From contig JAOSJX010000023.1 of the NCBI GenBank assembly GCA_027493875.1, positions 310,001 through 374,000 of the forward strand: DNA of 64,000 nt. The letters are read 5' to 3'. Positions 29,694 through 40,397 of this stretch are shown here, piece after piece. Below the pieces are notes generated by a model. That model was given only the letters and a program-made list of their open reading frames with translations. It was not told the DNA's origin and ran no database searches. Position 1 is the stretch's first letter. Each line of letters starts with the position of its first letter. The translations under genes and the position numbers were made by a program. The stretch comes from Deltaproteobacteria bacterium (GTDB lineage: Bacteria > Lernaellota > Lernaellaia > JACKCT01).

Positions 29694-30874
29694 GCGAGCA
29701 GGCGATCGAGCAACGCCATGCCGGTCGGCACCGCGATGCCGGTCGCGGCGGCGTCCGTTTCACAGTAGGATCGGCTAGATTCTCCATGATCGCCGGCGTC
29801 GAGCAAGACAAAGGGCACGGCATCGCGCGTATGCGTGCGCAGCGCCAACGGCGTGGGGTGATCGGGAAGCAGCAAAACGCGGAACGCGTCCATTTTGCGC
29901 AAGCGCTCCAAAACCGGGCCGACGACCTTCGCGTCGAAGTCCTCGATCGCGCGTTTTTTGTCCTCGGGAATGCCGTTGTGTCCGCATTCGTCGGGCGCCT
30001 CCACATGCAAAAACACGAAGTCGCCGCCCTCTTCCAAAAAGCGCATCGCCGTATCGACCTTGCCCGCGTAGTTGGTATCCAGGTAACCGGTCGCCCCGGG
30101 AACGCGAGGTGTTTTCATCCCGAGATAGGTTCCGATGCCTTGCAGCAGATCGACGGCGGACACCACCGCGCCGTTCAGGCCGAACCGGTCCTTGAAGGTC
30201 GGAAGCGAGGGCGCGCGCCCCTGGCCCCAAAGCCAGATTTGCGTCACGGGGGTGGAAAGCCGCCGATTGGCCTCGAGCGATTCAAAAAGCTCCCGCGACG
30301 CGTCCATCAGCCGCAGGATGCGTTCGGCCCCTTCACCGCGCGGCAGGTGCGCCGCGATCGCCCGTCCCATAATGTCGTGCGGCGCCGCCGTAACCATCGC
30401 GGGATCGACGTTTCGCAATACGCACAGATGCCGATAACTCTTTCCCGGATAAAAGCGAACGCCCTCGCTCTTCAAACGCTCATCCAGCGCCTCGATGAGC
30501 GGCCTTGCGCTCTCAGAAGAAATATGCCCGGCCGAGTAGTCGTCCATAACGGACGTTCCGTTTTCCTCGCGGGTGGTCACGGTGTTGCACCGAAACGCAA
30601 TATCCGCGGGGCCCAGCCGAACACCGAGACTGGCCGCTTCGAGCGGCGCGCGTCCAGTGTAGTAGCGTTTCGGATCGAAGCCGAGAATGGAAAGATTGGT
30701 GACGTCCGATCCCGGCGGCAATCCGTCCGTCGTCGTGTGCACGAGACCAAGCTGCCCGCCCCGCGCCAGCGCGTCCATGTTCGGGGTGTGGGCGGCTTGC
30801 AGAACCGTTTTCCCGCCGAACGCCTCATGCGGCTGATCGGCCATGCCGTCGCCAAGCAGAATGACGCGTTTCAC
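29690..30874 (-). CDS. apgM: ApgM-type cofactor-independent phosphoglycerate mutase or homoserine kinase analogue
   Basis: Intact 394-residue protein of the alkaline-phosphatase superfamily. The N-terminal metal motif is VILLGDGMADQP and the nucleophile serine is in PPGSDVTNLSILGFDP. FVFLHVEAPDECGHNG, LLLPDHPTPLALRTH and HTRDAVPFVLLD carry further metal ligands. GTG start at 30874 overlaps the thrC stop (GTGA). By family it is archaeal-type phosphoglycerate mutase. Its place in hom-thrC-apgM, with no thrB in the window, fits the idea that some members act as homoserine kinase. The sequence alone does not decide. Confidence 0.85.
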   Translation of the reverse strand: MKRVILLGDGMADQPHEAFGGKTVLQAAHTPNMDALARGGQLGLVHTTTDGLPPGSDVTNLSILGFDPKRYYTGRAPLEAASLGVRLGPADIAFRCNTVTTREENGTSVMDDYSAGHISSESARPLIEALDERLKSEGVRFYPGKSYRHLCVLRNVDPAMVTAAPHDIMGRAIAAHLPRGEGAERILRLMDASRELFESLEANRRLSTPVTQIWLWGQGRAPSLPTFKDRFGLNGAVVSAVDLLQGIGTYLGMKTPRVPGATGYLDTNYAGKVDTAMRFLEEGGDFVFLHVEAPDECGHNGIPEDKKRAIEDFDAKVVGPVLERLRKMDAFRVLLLPDHPTPLALRTHTRDAVPFVLLDAGDHGESSRSYCETDAAATGIAVPTGMALLDRLLA

Positions 30875-31932
30875 GAGGCGAATCCCATGGCGGCGAGCAC
30901 GGCGCTCATCTCCGCGGAAACTTTTGCCGGTTGCGGCGACACGGCGATGGCGCGGTCCGGGTCCTTGAGCCCGTGGCCGGTTAACGTGCACACCACGGTA
31001 TCGCCTTCTTTCCAGTCGAGAGACGGCGCCGTTTTGAAAAGACCGGCGACGCCGGCCGCCGAGGCCGGCTCGCAGAAGATGCCTTCCTTCGCGGCCAGAT
31101 AACGATACGCCTCCACAAGCTCGTCGTCGGAGACCATGCCGATCGTGCCGCCGCTCTCATCACGAGCCGCCTCCGCGCTCTTCCAGCTTGCCGGACAGCC
31201 GATGCGGATCGCCGTCGCAATGGTTTCCGGATTCTCGACCGGATAACCCCGCACGATCGGCGCGGCGCCCGCCGCTTGAAAGCCCATCATCCGCGGCGCG
31301 TTTTGAATTCGTCCCTCTTCGCGCCATTCCGTGTAGCCGAGCCAATACGCCGTGATGTTGCCGGCATTCCCGACCGGCAAAAAATGATAGTCCGGCGCGC
31401 GTCCAAGATCCTCGCACACTTCGAACGCGGCGGTTTTTTGCCCTTGTATCCTGTTCGGATTGACGGAGTTCACAAGCGTCACCGGATGCGTCCCGCTGAT
31501 ATCGACCACAAGGCGCAGCGCGTCGTCAAAATTCCCCTCGACCTGCAGCACCGTCGCGCCGTGCATCATCGCCTGGGAGAGTTTTCCGAGCGCGATCTTC
31601 CCATCCGGAATCAAAACATAACAACGCATTCCGGCCTTCGCCGCATAAGCCGCCGCGGACGCCGATGTGTTCCCGGTGCTGGCGCAAATGACGGCGGTGC
31701 TCCCCTCTTCCTTCGCGGCGCTGACGGCCGCGGTCATCCCGCGGTCCTTGAACGACCCCGTGGGATTGAGCCCTTCAAGCTTGCAAAAAACACGCACGCC
31801 CGTTCCGACGCGCGCCGCCACCGCCGGGGTTTCGACGAGCGGCGTATTGCCTTCGAGCAGCGTGACCACGTTACGGTCGTTCTCAATCGGCAACCGGTCG
31901 AAAAACGCGCGGACAACACCCGGCCAAGGCAT
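30871..31932 (-). CDS. thrC: Threonine synthase
   Basis: Intact 353-residue PLP enzyme converting O-phosphohomoserine to threonine. The PLP lysine is in PTGSFKDRGM. Other blocks are LLEGNTPLVETP, ICASTGNTSASAAAYAAKAG, the phosphate-binding VGNAGNITAYWLGY and EGIFCEPASAAGVAG. The short length without an N-terminal extension fits the bacterial class. The ATG shares one base with the hom stop (TGATG). Confidence 0.95.
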   Translation of the reverse strand: MPWPGVVRAFFDRLPIENDRNVVTLLEGNTPLVETPAVAARVGTGVRVFCKLEGLNPTGSFKDRGMTAAVSAAKEEGSTAVICASTGNTSASAAAYAAKAGMRCYVLIPDGKIALGKLSQAMMHGATVLQVEGNFDDALRLVVDISGTHPVTLVNSVNPNRIQGQKTAAFEVCEDLGRAPDYHFLPVGNAGNITAYWLGYTEWREEGRIQNAPRMMGFQAAGAAPIVRGYPVENPETIATAIRIGCPASWKSAEAARDESGGTIGMVSDDELVEAYRYLAAKEGIFCEPASAAGVAGLFKTAPSLDWKEGDTVVCTLTGHGLKDPDRAIAVSPQPAKVSAEMSAVLAAMGFAS

Positions 31933-33246
31933 CAGGGAACCTCCTCGACCACACGCATCACGACGGTTTTATCTTTGATCTTCGGCATGGCGTCGATCGC
32001 ACGGACGGCTTGATCCAGATCGCCCTGCTTCGCCTCGTGCGTAAGAATAACGACCGGGACGGAGCCTCCCATCCCACGGCCGTGCTGATGGACCTGCGCG
32101 ATACTGATGCCGCGCTCCGCCAAGGCGCCGGCCGCCTCGGCGAGAATGCCGGGAACATCCATCGCGGTGATGCGCAGATAGTTCGCCGCGACCTGCTCTT
32201 CCCGCGGCACCAGCGTGGCCTGACCGCGGCTGCTCTCCGGAAAACCGGTCGGTCCCGCGGCATCGCCCGTTTCCGCGGCGCGAAGCCGCGCGATGTCGAG
32301 CAGATCGGCGACGACGGCGTTGGCGGTGGGCATTTGGCCGGCGCCGGCGCCGCTCATCACGATCGGGCCGACGTGATCGCCGTCGACCAAGACGGCGTTG
32401 ACCGCTCCGTGGACCTGGCCGATGACCGAACCGGCCGGGACGAGCGCCGGCCCGACTGACAACGCCAGCCGCCCGTCGTCCTCCATGCGCGCGCAGGCGA
32501 GTAGCTTGATCACCATTTTCAATTCCGCGGCGTACGCCACTTCGACGAGCGGAAGCGCCTCGATCCCCGCGGTCGGAATGGCCGCATGATCCAGGCGCAC
32601 GCCCCATCCCAGCATCGACAGCAACGCCAGCTTATGCGCCGAGTCGCCGCCGTTGATATCGAGTGTTGGATCGGCCTCGGCGTAGCCCAGCGATTGCGCT
32701 TCTTTGAGGACCTCGTCGAACGGACGCCGGTCGGCGATCATGTGCGTGAGGATATAGTTACAAGTGCCGTTGACGATGGCGACGATCCGCTGGATTCGCT
32801 CCGCCGCGAGGCTGCGTTTCAATAGATGAATGATCGGCAGCCCGCCGCATACGCTGGCTTCGAAACCGATCATTCGGCCGTTTTCGGCCGACGCTTTGAA
32901 AATCTCGTCGCCTTTTTCCGCCAGTAACGCTTTGTTCGCGGTGACGACGTCCTTTCCGGACGCGAGCGCCTCCAGGACGACGTTCCGCGCCGTTTCCACG
33001 CCGCCCATCACTTCGATGAGAATATCGACGTTCGGATGGCGGGCGAGGTCCATGGGATCGGCCGAACACTTCGTCGCGTCGAGCCCCAATTCTGACCACC
33101 GCGCCGGTGTCCGCGACGCGAAGCCGGTCAACTCCAGCCGGGTGCCCGTGCGCCGTTCGAGTTCACGGGCGTGCGCCCCGAGAATATGAAGCACCCCGGC
33201 GCCCCACCGTCCCGAGGCCGGCCAAACCGACGCGGATCGTTTTCAT
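31932..33246 (-). CDS. hom: Homoserine dehydrogenase with ACT domain (frameshifted)
   Basis: NAD(P)-dependent enzyme reducing aspartate semialdehyde to homoserine. From ATG 33246 the text is IRVGLAGLGTVG. An extra G in a G4 run near 33203 then breaks the frame; without it AGVLHILGAHARE continues. Further motifs are VDILIEVMGG, VTANKALLAEKG, the catalytic region LGYAEADPTLDINGGDSAHK and VNGTCNYIL. A C-terminal ACT domain (NYLRITAMDVPGILAEAAGA) suggests feedback control by threonine. About 437 residues, normal length. Confidence 0.92.
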
Positions 33247-33277
33247 GAAGTTGTTCTTGCCGATTCTTGAAGACGGA

Positions 33278-34163
33278 TCAAGAGGCGTGCCCCACGGAGA
33301 TCAGCTCCTCCGCCATATAACTGGAACGCACAAGGGGCCCTGAGGCGACGTACGCAAATCCCATCGAGCGGGCGTGGTCGCCGATTTCGTCGAACTCGTC
33401 GGGAGTCAGATAGCGCGCGACCGGAGCGCGTTTCCCGAGCGGCCGAAGATACTGGCCGATCGTCACCGCGCGGACGCCGGCCGCTTTTATATCGGTAAGC
33501 AATTCGGCGATTTCCACGCGTCGCTCACCAAGACCGAGCATGAAGCCGCTTTTCACCAACGCGTCGGGACGCCGTTCCGCCATGAACCGGAGCACGCCGA
33601 GCGAGCGCTCGTATTTCGCCGTATGCCGGATGCGTTTCTGGAGTCGTCTGACCGTTTTCCATATTGTGATTAAAAATATCGAAAGGTGCTTCCGCCACCA
33701 GCGCGGCGGATTTCACGTCGCCCTGAAAGTCCGGCGTAAGGATTTCCACTTTCGTCGAAGGATGAGCCTCCTTCACCGCCCGCACACACGCCAGAAAGTG
33801 TTCGGCGCCGCCGTCCGGCAGGTCATCGCGGGCCACCGATGTGATCACGATATGGCGCAGCCCCAGCTCGCCGACGAGATCGGCGACGTTTCGCGGTTCG
33901 CTCGGGTCAAGTCCGCTCGGCGCTCCGTGCGTCACGGCGCAAAAGGCGCATTTTCGAGTGCAGACGTCGCCCATGATCATCACCGTCGCCGTTCCCTTCA
34001 CAAAACACTCGCCGATGTTCGGGCAACGGGCAGACTCGCATACCGTGTGAAGGCTCAGGCGCCGGAGGCGCGCTTTCATGTCGTGCGGTGCACCGAGGTT
34101 GCGGACCTTTGGTTTCGCCCAGACCGGAATGCGATGCGGGTGATGTTTGACGCCGGAATTCAA
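33278..34163 (-). CDS. lipA: Lipoyl synthase (frameshifted)
   Basis: Radical SAM enzyme inserting sulfur into octanoyl-lipoyl domains. Both cluster motifs are present: the auxiliary cluster in CESARCPNIGEC and the radical SAM motif in CTRKCAFC. DDLPDGGAEHF, FNHNMENG and LVKSGFMLGLGER follow. One or two frame changes lie near 33610-33660. The TTG start at 34163 overlaps the recG stop (TTGA). About 295 residues. The second substrate partner lipB is not in the window. Confidence 0.92.
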
Positions 34164-36230
34164 CCGATATTCCCCAATTCCAGGAGTTTACCCCATCGAT
34201 ACGCGAGAAGCCGGGCCGCTTTGGGATGCGCGCTCAGATCGGGGTCGCGCTCCAGTAACTTTTTCGCCGCGGCCCTGGCCTCTTCCACGAGTTCGATGTC
34301 CCGAGCCAGACTGGCCCACCGAAGCGCCGGCAGCCCATGCTGCCGCGTCCCGAGGATATCGCCCGGCCCGCGGATTGCCAAGTCCTCCTCGGCGATTTTG
34401 AACCCGTCGTCGCCGGTCACGAGCGCCCGCATCCGGTGCTCCGCTTTCGGTCCGATGTCGGCGCCGGTCAGAAGCAAGCAAAGTCCCCGCCGGCTTGAAC
34501 GTCCGACCCGTCCGCGAAGCTGATGCAATTGGGATAAACCGAAACGCTCCGCGCCGTCCACGAGCATCACCCCGGCTTCCGGAACGTCGACGCCGACCTC
34601 GACGATGGAGCTTGCGACAAGGACCTGCGTCTCACCGGCGGCGAAGGACGTTAAGGCCGCGTGCTTCTCCATCTCCGTCATGCGTCCGTGGACGAGCCCC
34701 AGGCGAAACCCGCGCAGCCGCGTTCGTGACAACTCCTTGAAAACCGGGACGGCGGCGGCCGACGCAACCGATGCCGATTCGTCGACCAGGGGGCAAACGA
34801 CGAACGCGCGGTCACCCGTTTCGAGTTTTTGTTTCAGCAGGCCGTAAGCCGCATCGGCGTCGATCAGCCATTGCGTTTCGGTCGTTAACCGCCCGGGCGG
34901 TTTTTCGCGAATCACGCTGACGTCAAGGTCGCCGAACACCGTCATCGCCAGTGAGCGCGGGATCGGCGTCGCGGACATCACCAGCACGTGCGGCAGCAAG
35001 TCGGTGTCCGCGAGACGAGCCCTCTGAACAACGCCGAACCGGTGCTGTTCGTCGATCACGGCGAGCCGGAGCCGCGGAAAACGAAGCGTCGAGGAAAGAA
35101 GCGCATGCGTTCCGATGACAAGATCGATCTCCCCGGTCAATACGCGCGGGACCAATTCGTGACGGTCGGGAATCGAGGTCCCGGACGTCAAAAGCGCAAT
35201 CGACAAGCCCGCCGCCGCGGCGGGTTCACTGAGGTTCTCGTAGTGCTGGCGCGCCAGTATTTCCGTCGGCGCCATGAGTGCGGATTGCCCGGCGTTTTCC
35301 GCCACCATGCAGGCGGCGAGAAAGGCGACGATCGTTTTCCCGCACCCGACATCGCCTTGGAGCAAACGGTGCATCGGCCGCGGCGCCGCCAGATCCGGAT
35401 TTGATGCGGGATAACACGGCTTCCTGCGCGTTCGTGAGCCGGTACGGCAAGGCGGCGCGAACGCTCTTCTCCATGGCTCCGATCTCGCGCATCGGCTCCG
35501 CGCGCCCGCGCCGGCCGATGTTTCGCCGCATCAGCAACCCGAGCTGCACGAAAAACAATTCGTCGAGAATCATGCGCCGATGGGCCGGTGTTTTAAATTG
35601 ATTGAGGGAGTTTATGTCCGTATCAGGCGACGGAGCATGAATCTGCCGCAAGGCGTCGCCGATCGGCGGAAGGCCGGCGAACGGTTCCATTTCGTACGGC
35701 AACGCATCCGTCAGCTTGCCCGCCGAACAATCAAGGGCCGCTCGAATAAAACTCGTTAGCTGTTTTCGCCCAAACCCCGCGACGCGCGCATAGACGGGAA
35801 AGATTTCCTCTCCTCCGCCACGAACGTCCGCGTCGAGTAACACGTAGTCGGGATGTTGGAGGACGGGAAGGCCTTTGACGATTTTCACGTCGCCGGAAAA
35901 CTGCACGCGCCGGCCCGGTGTGAAAATCTGGCGCACGCCGCGAGCCGGCGCTCCGAAAAAGATCGCCGTAATTTCCCCCGTGTCGTCTCTGAGTTTTACC
36001 TGGGCGAAGCGCTGACCGCGGCCGGTGCGCCAAGGTGTTCCGGCACCGACAATCGTTCCGATCACGGTCGCGGATGACGCTGTGCCGATTTCGCCGATCG
36101 GGATCGCGGCGGCGCGCCCTTCGTAGCGGCGCGGAACGAGCATCAACAGATCGGCGGCCGTACGGATCTCGGTGTCGCGTAACCGCGCGGCAATTTTAGG
36201 GCCGATGCCTTTGAGCCGCGTCAATTCCAT
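34160..36230 (-). CDS. recG: ATP-dependent DNA helicase RecG (frameshifted)
   Basis: Branch-migration helicase for stalled forks and Holliday junctions. The N-terminal wedge/OB domain (LKGIGPKIAARL, FAQVKLRDDTGEITAIFF) is followed by Walker A in QGDVGCGKT, the box LAVIDEQHRFGV and VMSATPIPRSLAMT. IVEVGVDVPEAGVMLVDGAE, RFGLSQLHQLRGRVGR and GPGDILGTRQHGLP complete the C-terminal half. One frame change near 35395. About 690 residues, the normal size. Confidence 0.93.
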
Positions 36231-36251
36231 CGGGGTGATCGCGGCGGTGGA

Positions 36252-36915
36252 TTAATGGCGGCGCGGGCCCCGGCGTCGGCGTCCGCCGCGGCGCGATTTG
36301 CCTTCCTCGCGCCGAAACCTAGAGGTCGTCGCGGCTCTCACCGCCTTCCGGCGGCGCGGGCCGGGCTTCACGGGCGGGCTGGGCCGGTTGAGTGGCTTGT
36401 GGCTCACCGCCTTCCGGCCGCGGACCTCGTCCCCGGCCGCGGCGGCGCGAGCGCCCTCGTCCTGATGGGCTCGACCGTCCGCCGCCGTCGGGACGGGGAC
36501 CGGTCTCACGGTCATGCACCGCCGCTTTCGCTTCCGCTTCGTTCTCCTCCGCGCGCAATTCGGCGCGAACCAGATCTTCCGTGATCGCGGGAGGCGGCGG
36601 AATTTCGATGCGGTCCGCATTGACCGCGCTATCGGTCTCAATGCGCGATTCAATGCGGTTCAGAAGAAACTCGGCTTCCTCGAGGATGCACGCTTTCAAC
36701 TCGTCCGGCGCGGTATCGAAACCGTCGAATTCGTGAAGCATTTCCGCCAACGCCATTTCTACGCCGATACGCAGATCGTCGCGTCCCAACTGTTCGCGGA
36801 CCCGGCTGCGTACGCGCGCCTGCACGCTCTGTGAAGGATCGCTCGCCGCCGGTTCGTCCGGGGCGCCTTTGACGATGACTCTCAGCTCGCGCACTAATTC
36901 TTGAAGACTTTCCAT
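36252..36915 (-). CDS. Hypothetical Arg/Gly-rich protein
   Basis: Acidic helical N-terminal half (SLQELVRELRVIVKG, FLLNRIESRIETD) followed by a low-complexity Arg/Gly/Pro tail (RGRSRRRGRGRGPRPEGG). In the main frame it stops at 36319. The neighbouring frame continues as SRRGGRRRRGPRRH to a stop at 36252, which looks like the natural RG-rich end, so one more frame error is likely there. RG-rich tails often bind RNA, but no family is recognised. It lies 21 bases before recG. Confidence 0.5.
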
Positions 36916-36963
36916 CTATTCCTCGAGTTGATCGGCGGTCCCGCCGGATCGCCCGCGACGCGT

Positions 36964-37599
36964 TTATACCGTGTCCGCGACGTCTTTGTAAAACTCCAGA
37001 AGATCGATCCGGGGAAAGCGGTAATGCTTAACCTTTCGGAGCGCCAACGCGCGCATCAAAGCGCGGGCGGCCCGCTCGTTATCGGCGCCGATGGCCTTTG
37101 CGGCTTTACGAATGACACGTCCCGCGCGTTTAGGATGGAAACGCAAATGATCGCCGAACCGGTAGATGTCCAGGACCGGCAGGACGCGGGCTTCCAGAAT
37201 ATCGCCCTTGAAAAACGCGGAAATGTTGTCTTCCAGAACATGAAATTTCTTTCCGGTCATCAGGTTCTGGAGATCGACTCCCAATTCGTCGGTTTTTCGA
37301 ATCTGGTAGAGGGCCCGTTCGGCGCCCGCGAGCGCGCGCAACGCCGTTTGCTCCTCTTCCGATAGCGCGGGGCCCTCGTCGGCGAGAAAACCGTCGATCA
37401 CGGTGCGCCCCTCGGCGTCCACGGGATGCTCGAAAAGAAAAATATCCAGATACGCTTTCATGGCTTCTTCATAGAGTTCGTCGGATTCGTGCATGATTGT
37501 CAGGTCACGGAAATATTCTTCCTTGACCGCTCGCATCTCTTCCGCGTAGCGCTCGTGCGCATACCCGGCAACCCGTTCTAAAAGGGTCATTATATCCAC
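36964..37599 (-). CDS. Hypothetical protein, 211 residues
   Basis: Intact, soluble, mostly alpha-helical protein. Distinctive stretches are FLFEHPVDAEGRTVIDGFLA, FHVLEDNISAFFKGDILEAR and VLDIYRFGDHLRFHPKRAGR. No signal peptide, membrane segment or known catalytic motif is seen. It starts four bases after the pyrC stop and is therefore probably co-transcribed with pyrR-pyrB-pyrC. Confidence 0.65.
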   Translation of the reverse strand: MDIMTLLERVAGYAHERYAEEMRAVKEEYFRDLTIMHESDELYEEAMKAYLDIFLFEHPVDAEGRTVIDGFLADEGPALSEEEQTALRALAGAERALYQIRKTDELGVDLQNLMTGKKFHVLEDNISAFFKGDILEARVLPVLDIYRFGDHLRFHPKRAGRVIRKAAKAIGADNERAARALMRALALRKVKHYRFPRIDLLEFYKDVADTV

Positions 37600-37603
37600 G
37601 GAC

Positions 37604-38880
37604 TCAAACCTCGAAGACCGTTCGCCCGTCGATCATCGTTCGAACGACACGCCCGATCAATTCCCGTCCGAAAAAGGAGAGTTTTTGGAGAGGCTCTTCA
37701 CGTGTTCCGGGCCGAAAACCCAGCGGGCTTCGGGGTCGAAGATCGTCACATCGGACGGTGAGCCGGGGGCCAACGTTCCGTGCGGGAGCGACAACAACGC
37801 CGCCGGGGCCCAGGTCATCAACTCGACCATCCGAAACCTCGTGAGACGTTCCTGACGCACCAAGGCCCAACTCAGCGACAGCGCCGTTTCAAGGCCGATG
37901 ATGCCGTTGGCCGCGCGCTCGAACTCGCAATCCTTAACGAGCGCCTCGTGCGGGGCGTGGTCCGTCGCGATCACGTCGAGCGTGCCGTCGGCCAAGCCCT
38001 CGATGACGGCCTCGCGGTCTTCCGCGCTCCGAAGCGGCGGCGCCATCTTAGCGTTCGTGTCGTAGTCGCCCACGTCCGCGTCCGTCAGCGTGAAATGGTG
38101 CGGCGCCCCCTCGCCGGTCACGCGGACGCCGCGGGATTTCGCGTCGCGGATCAATCGTACCGCGCCTTTCGTCGAGACGTGCTGGATATGAAGATGCGCG
38201 CCCGTATGCTCGGCGAGGACGACGTCGCGCGCCACCATCACGTCCTCCGCCGCCGACGGCACGCCGGGAACGCCCAGTTTCATCGACTGCACACCTTCGT
38301 GCATCGCACCGTCACCCGCGAGTTTTTCGCAAACGGCGTGCGCGGCAATCGGGACGCCGAAACTCTTCGCGTAAAGCATCGCGTTGCGCGCGATGGTCGC
38401 ATCCATGACGCACCGGCCGTCATCGGTAAACGCAACGCACCCGGCCTGCTTCAGCTCGCCCATTTCGCTCAAGATCTCGCCGGCCAGACCGAGCGTCACG
38501 GCGCCCATAGGGTAGACTTTCGCCAGGTTTGCCCGCTTCGCCTTATCGATGATGAACCGTGTCACGGCCACCGTATCATTGACCGGGTTTGTATTGGCCA
38601 TGCAACACACGGCGGCGAATCCGCCGGCCACCGCCGCCTCGCACCCCGTCGCAATCGTTTCCTTGTGCTCGAAACCAGGTTCCCGGAGGTGGACGTGAAC
38701 GTCGACCAGCCCGGGCAGGACAAGCAGGCCGGCCGCGTCAATGGAGTTCATGTCCGCCGGATACTCGGCCCCGGGTTTTTCGATGCCCAAGACCTTGCCG
38801 TTTTCGATGACGAGATCGCGGACGTCGTCGATCCCGGCTTTCGGGTCGACGAGATGGCCACCCTTAATGAGCGTTTTCAT
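37604..38880 (-). CDS. pyrC: Dihydroorotase (frameshifted near its end)
   Basis: Third enzyme of pyrimidine synthesis, class I (PyrC of the amidohydrolase family). Metal motifs are [26 protein letters not shown] and the catalytic [21 protein letters not shown] carries the usual aspartate region. A frame change near 37670 cuts the last residues; the other frame gives [18 protein letters not shown] and the natural stop at 37604. About 425 residues. The start overlaps the pyrB end by 17 bases. Confidence 0.93.
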
Positions 38881-39816
38881 CGCTGTCCTCGACTTCGCCG
38901 CGTCCCGCGAGCAGGTAAAGCAGCGCCATACGCACCGACACGCCGTGCGACACCTGGTTCAGAATTTTGCTGCGCGTGCTGTCCGCCACCTCGCCGGAGA
39001 TTTCCACGCCGCGGTTGATCGGCCCCGGATGCATGATGATCGCGTCGGGTTTCGCCCGGTCCAGGCGATCCATCGTCAAACCGTAAAACCGCGCGTATTC
39101 CCGTTTACTCCCGGAAAGAGCGTCTGGCGCTGCCGTTCCAGTTGCAGCCTTAGCATCATAATGACGTCGGCGCCGCGGATCGCGTGCTCCAGGTCATGCG
39201 TGACTTCGACGCCCCATTCCGCCGCCGGCGCGGGAACCATCGTCGCCGGGCCGCAGATGCGCACTTTCGCGCCGAGCTTGGTCAAGCCGATGATGTTGCT
39301 GCGCGCCACGCGCGAGTGCGTGATGTCGCCGATGATCGCGACCGTCAGGTTCTCGAACGCGCCCTTGGCCTCACGGATCATTTGCAGGTCGAGCAGCGCC
39401 TGGCTCGGATGCTCGTGCCATCCGTCGCCCGCGTTGATGACTCCGACGTGAAGCCGTTTGGACAGCAACATGGGCGTGCCCGCGTTCGGGTGCCGTATGA
39501 CGATGATCGCCGGACGCATTGCTTCGATGTTTTTGACCGTGTCGAGAAGGGTCTCACCCTTGCCGACCGAACTCGAACTCGCGGTAAAATTGACCGTGTC
39601 CGCGGACAACCGTTTCGCCGCGATCTCGAAACTTGTCCGCGTCCGCGTCGACGGCTCGTAAAAGAGATTGACGACGGTTTTGCCGCGCAACGTGGGGACC
39701 TTTTTGATTTCCCGCTCGTTGATCTCGCGAAACCGGTCCGCGGTATCGAGAATGTGCCGTATTTCCTCCACCGACAGATCCGCCAGCCCGACCACGTCTT
39801 TGCGCGTCCATTTCAT
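38864..39816 (-). CDS. pyrB: Aspartate carbamoyltransferase, catalytic chain (frameshifted)
   Basis: Transfers the carbamoyl group to aspartate. The carbamoyl-phosphate motif is [46 protein letters not shown] and the C-terminal [14 protein letters not shown] are present. One frame change near 39090; about 317 residues. No regulatory chain pyrI is adjacent, as expected when pyrR and pyrC are the partners. The start overlaps pyrR by ATGA. Confidence 0.93.
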
Positions 39817-40373
39817 CCCGCGTCTCCACCGCCGGAAGAGACGACGTAGACGGCGTCTTCGTCGCCGTCCGTCTCCCCCAAATTCACTTCCACCGCGTCG
39901 TCATGCACGGTATCGAGCCACACGCCCACGTAGTCCGCGCGGACCGGCAGTTCGCGATGGCCGCGGTCGACGAGCGTGGCCGCCCGCACGATATCCGGCC
40001 GTCCATATTCCATGAGCGCGTCGAGCGCCGCACGGATGGTCCGTCCGGTGAACAAAACGTCATCGACGAGAACAATCGTCTTCTTGTCGACGCCGAAATC
40101 GAGGCGCGTTTCGGTCAGGACCGGTTTCGAATGATAGGAGAGATCGTCCCGATAGAGCGTGACGTCCAGAATGCCCACCGGAACCTCGTCGTCGAGAATC
40201 GCGCGCACTTCGCCGGCCAAACGGGCGGCGAGCGGAATGCCTCCGCCGCCGATCGCCACGAGGGCGAGCTGTGACGCGTCGGCGCAGCCTTCCGCGATTT
40301 GCGAGGCCATCCGGCGAATCGTCCGACGGACATGCCGGGCGTCCAGCACCCTGCGCCGGTTTGTTTCCCTCAT
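39813..40373 (-). CDS. pyrR: Bifunctional pyr operon regulator / uracil phosphoribosyltransferase
   Basis: Intact; I chose MRETNRRR at 40373 because AAGGCGGA lies just upstream. PRT-fold blocks are IGGGGIPLAARLAGE and the PRPP loop TIVLVDDVLFTGRTIRAALD. LVDRGHRELPVRADYVG, the block distinguishing PyrR, follows. PyrR proteins bind UMP or PRPP and in many bacteria attenuate the pyr mRNA; whether this one does so or acts as enzyme only is not visible. First gene of pyrR-pyrB-pyrC. Confidence 0.92.
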   Translation of the reverse strand: MRETNRRRVLDARHVRRTIRRMASQIAEGCADASQLALVAIGGGGIPLAARLAGEVRAILDDEVPVGILDVTLYRDDLSYHSKPVLTETRLDFGVDKKTIVLVDDVLFTGRTIRAALDALMEYGRPDIVRAATLVDRGHRELPVRADYVGVWLDTVHDDAVEVNLGETDGDEDAVYVVSSGGGDAG

Positions 40374-40397
40374 TCCGCCTTCTTTCAATAATGCGCG

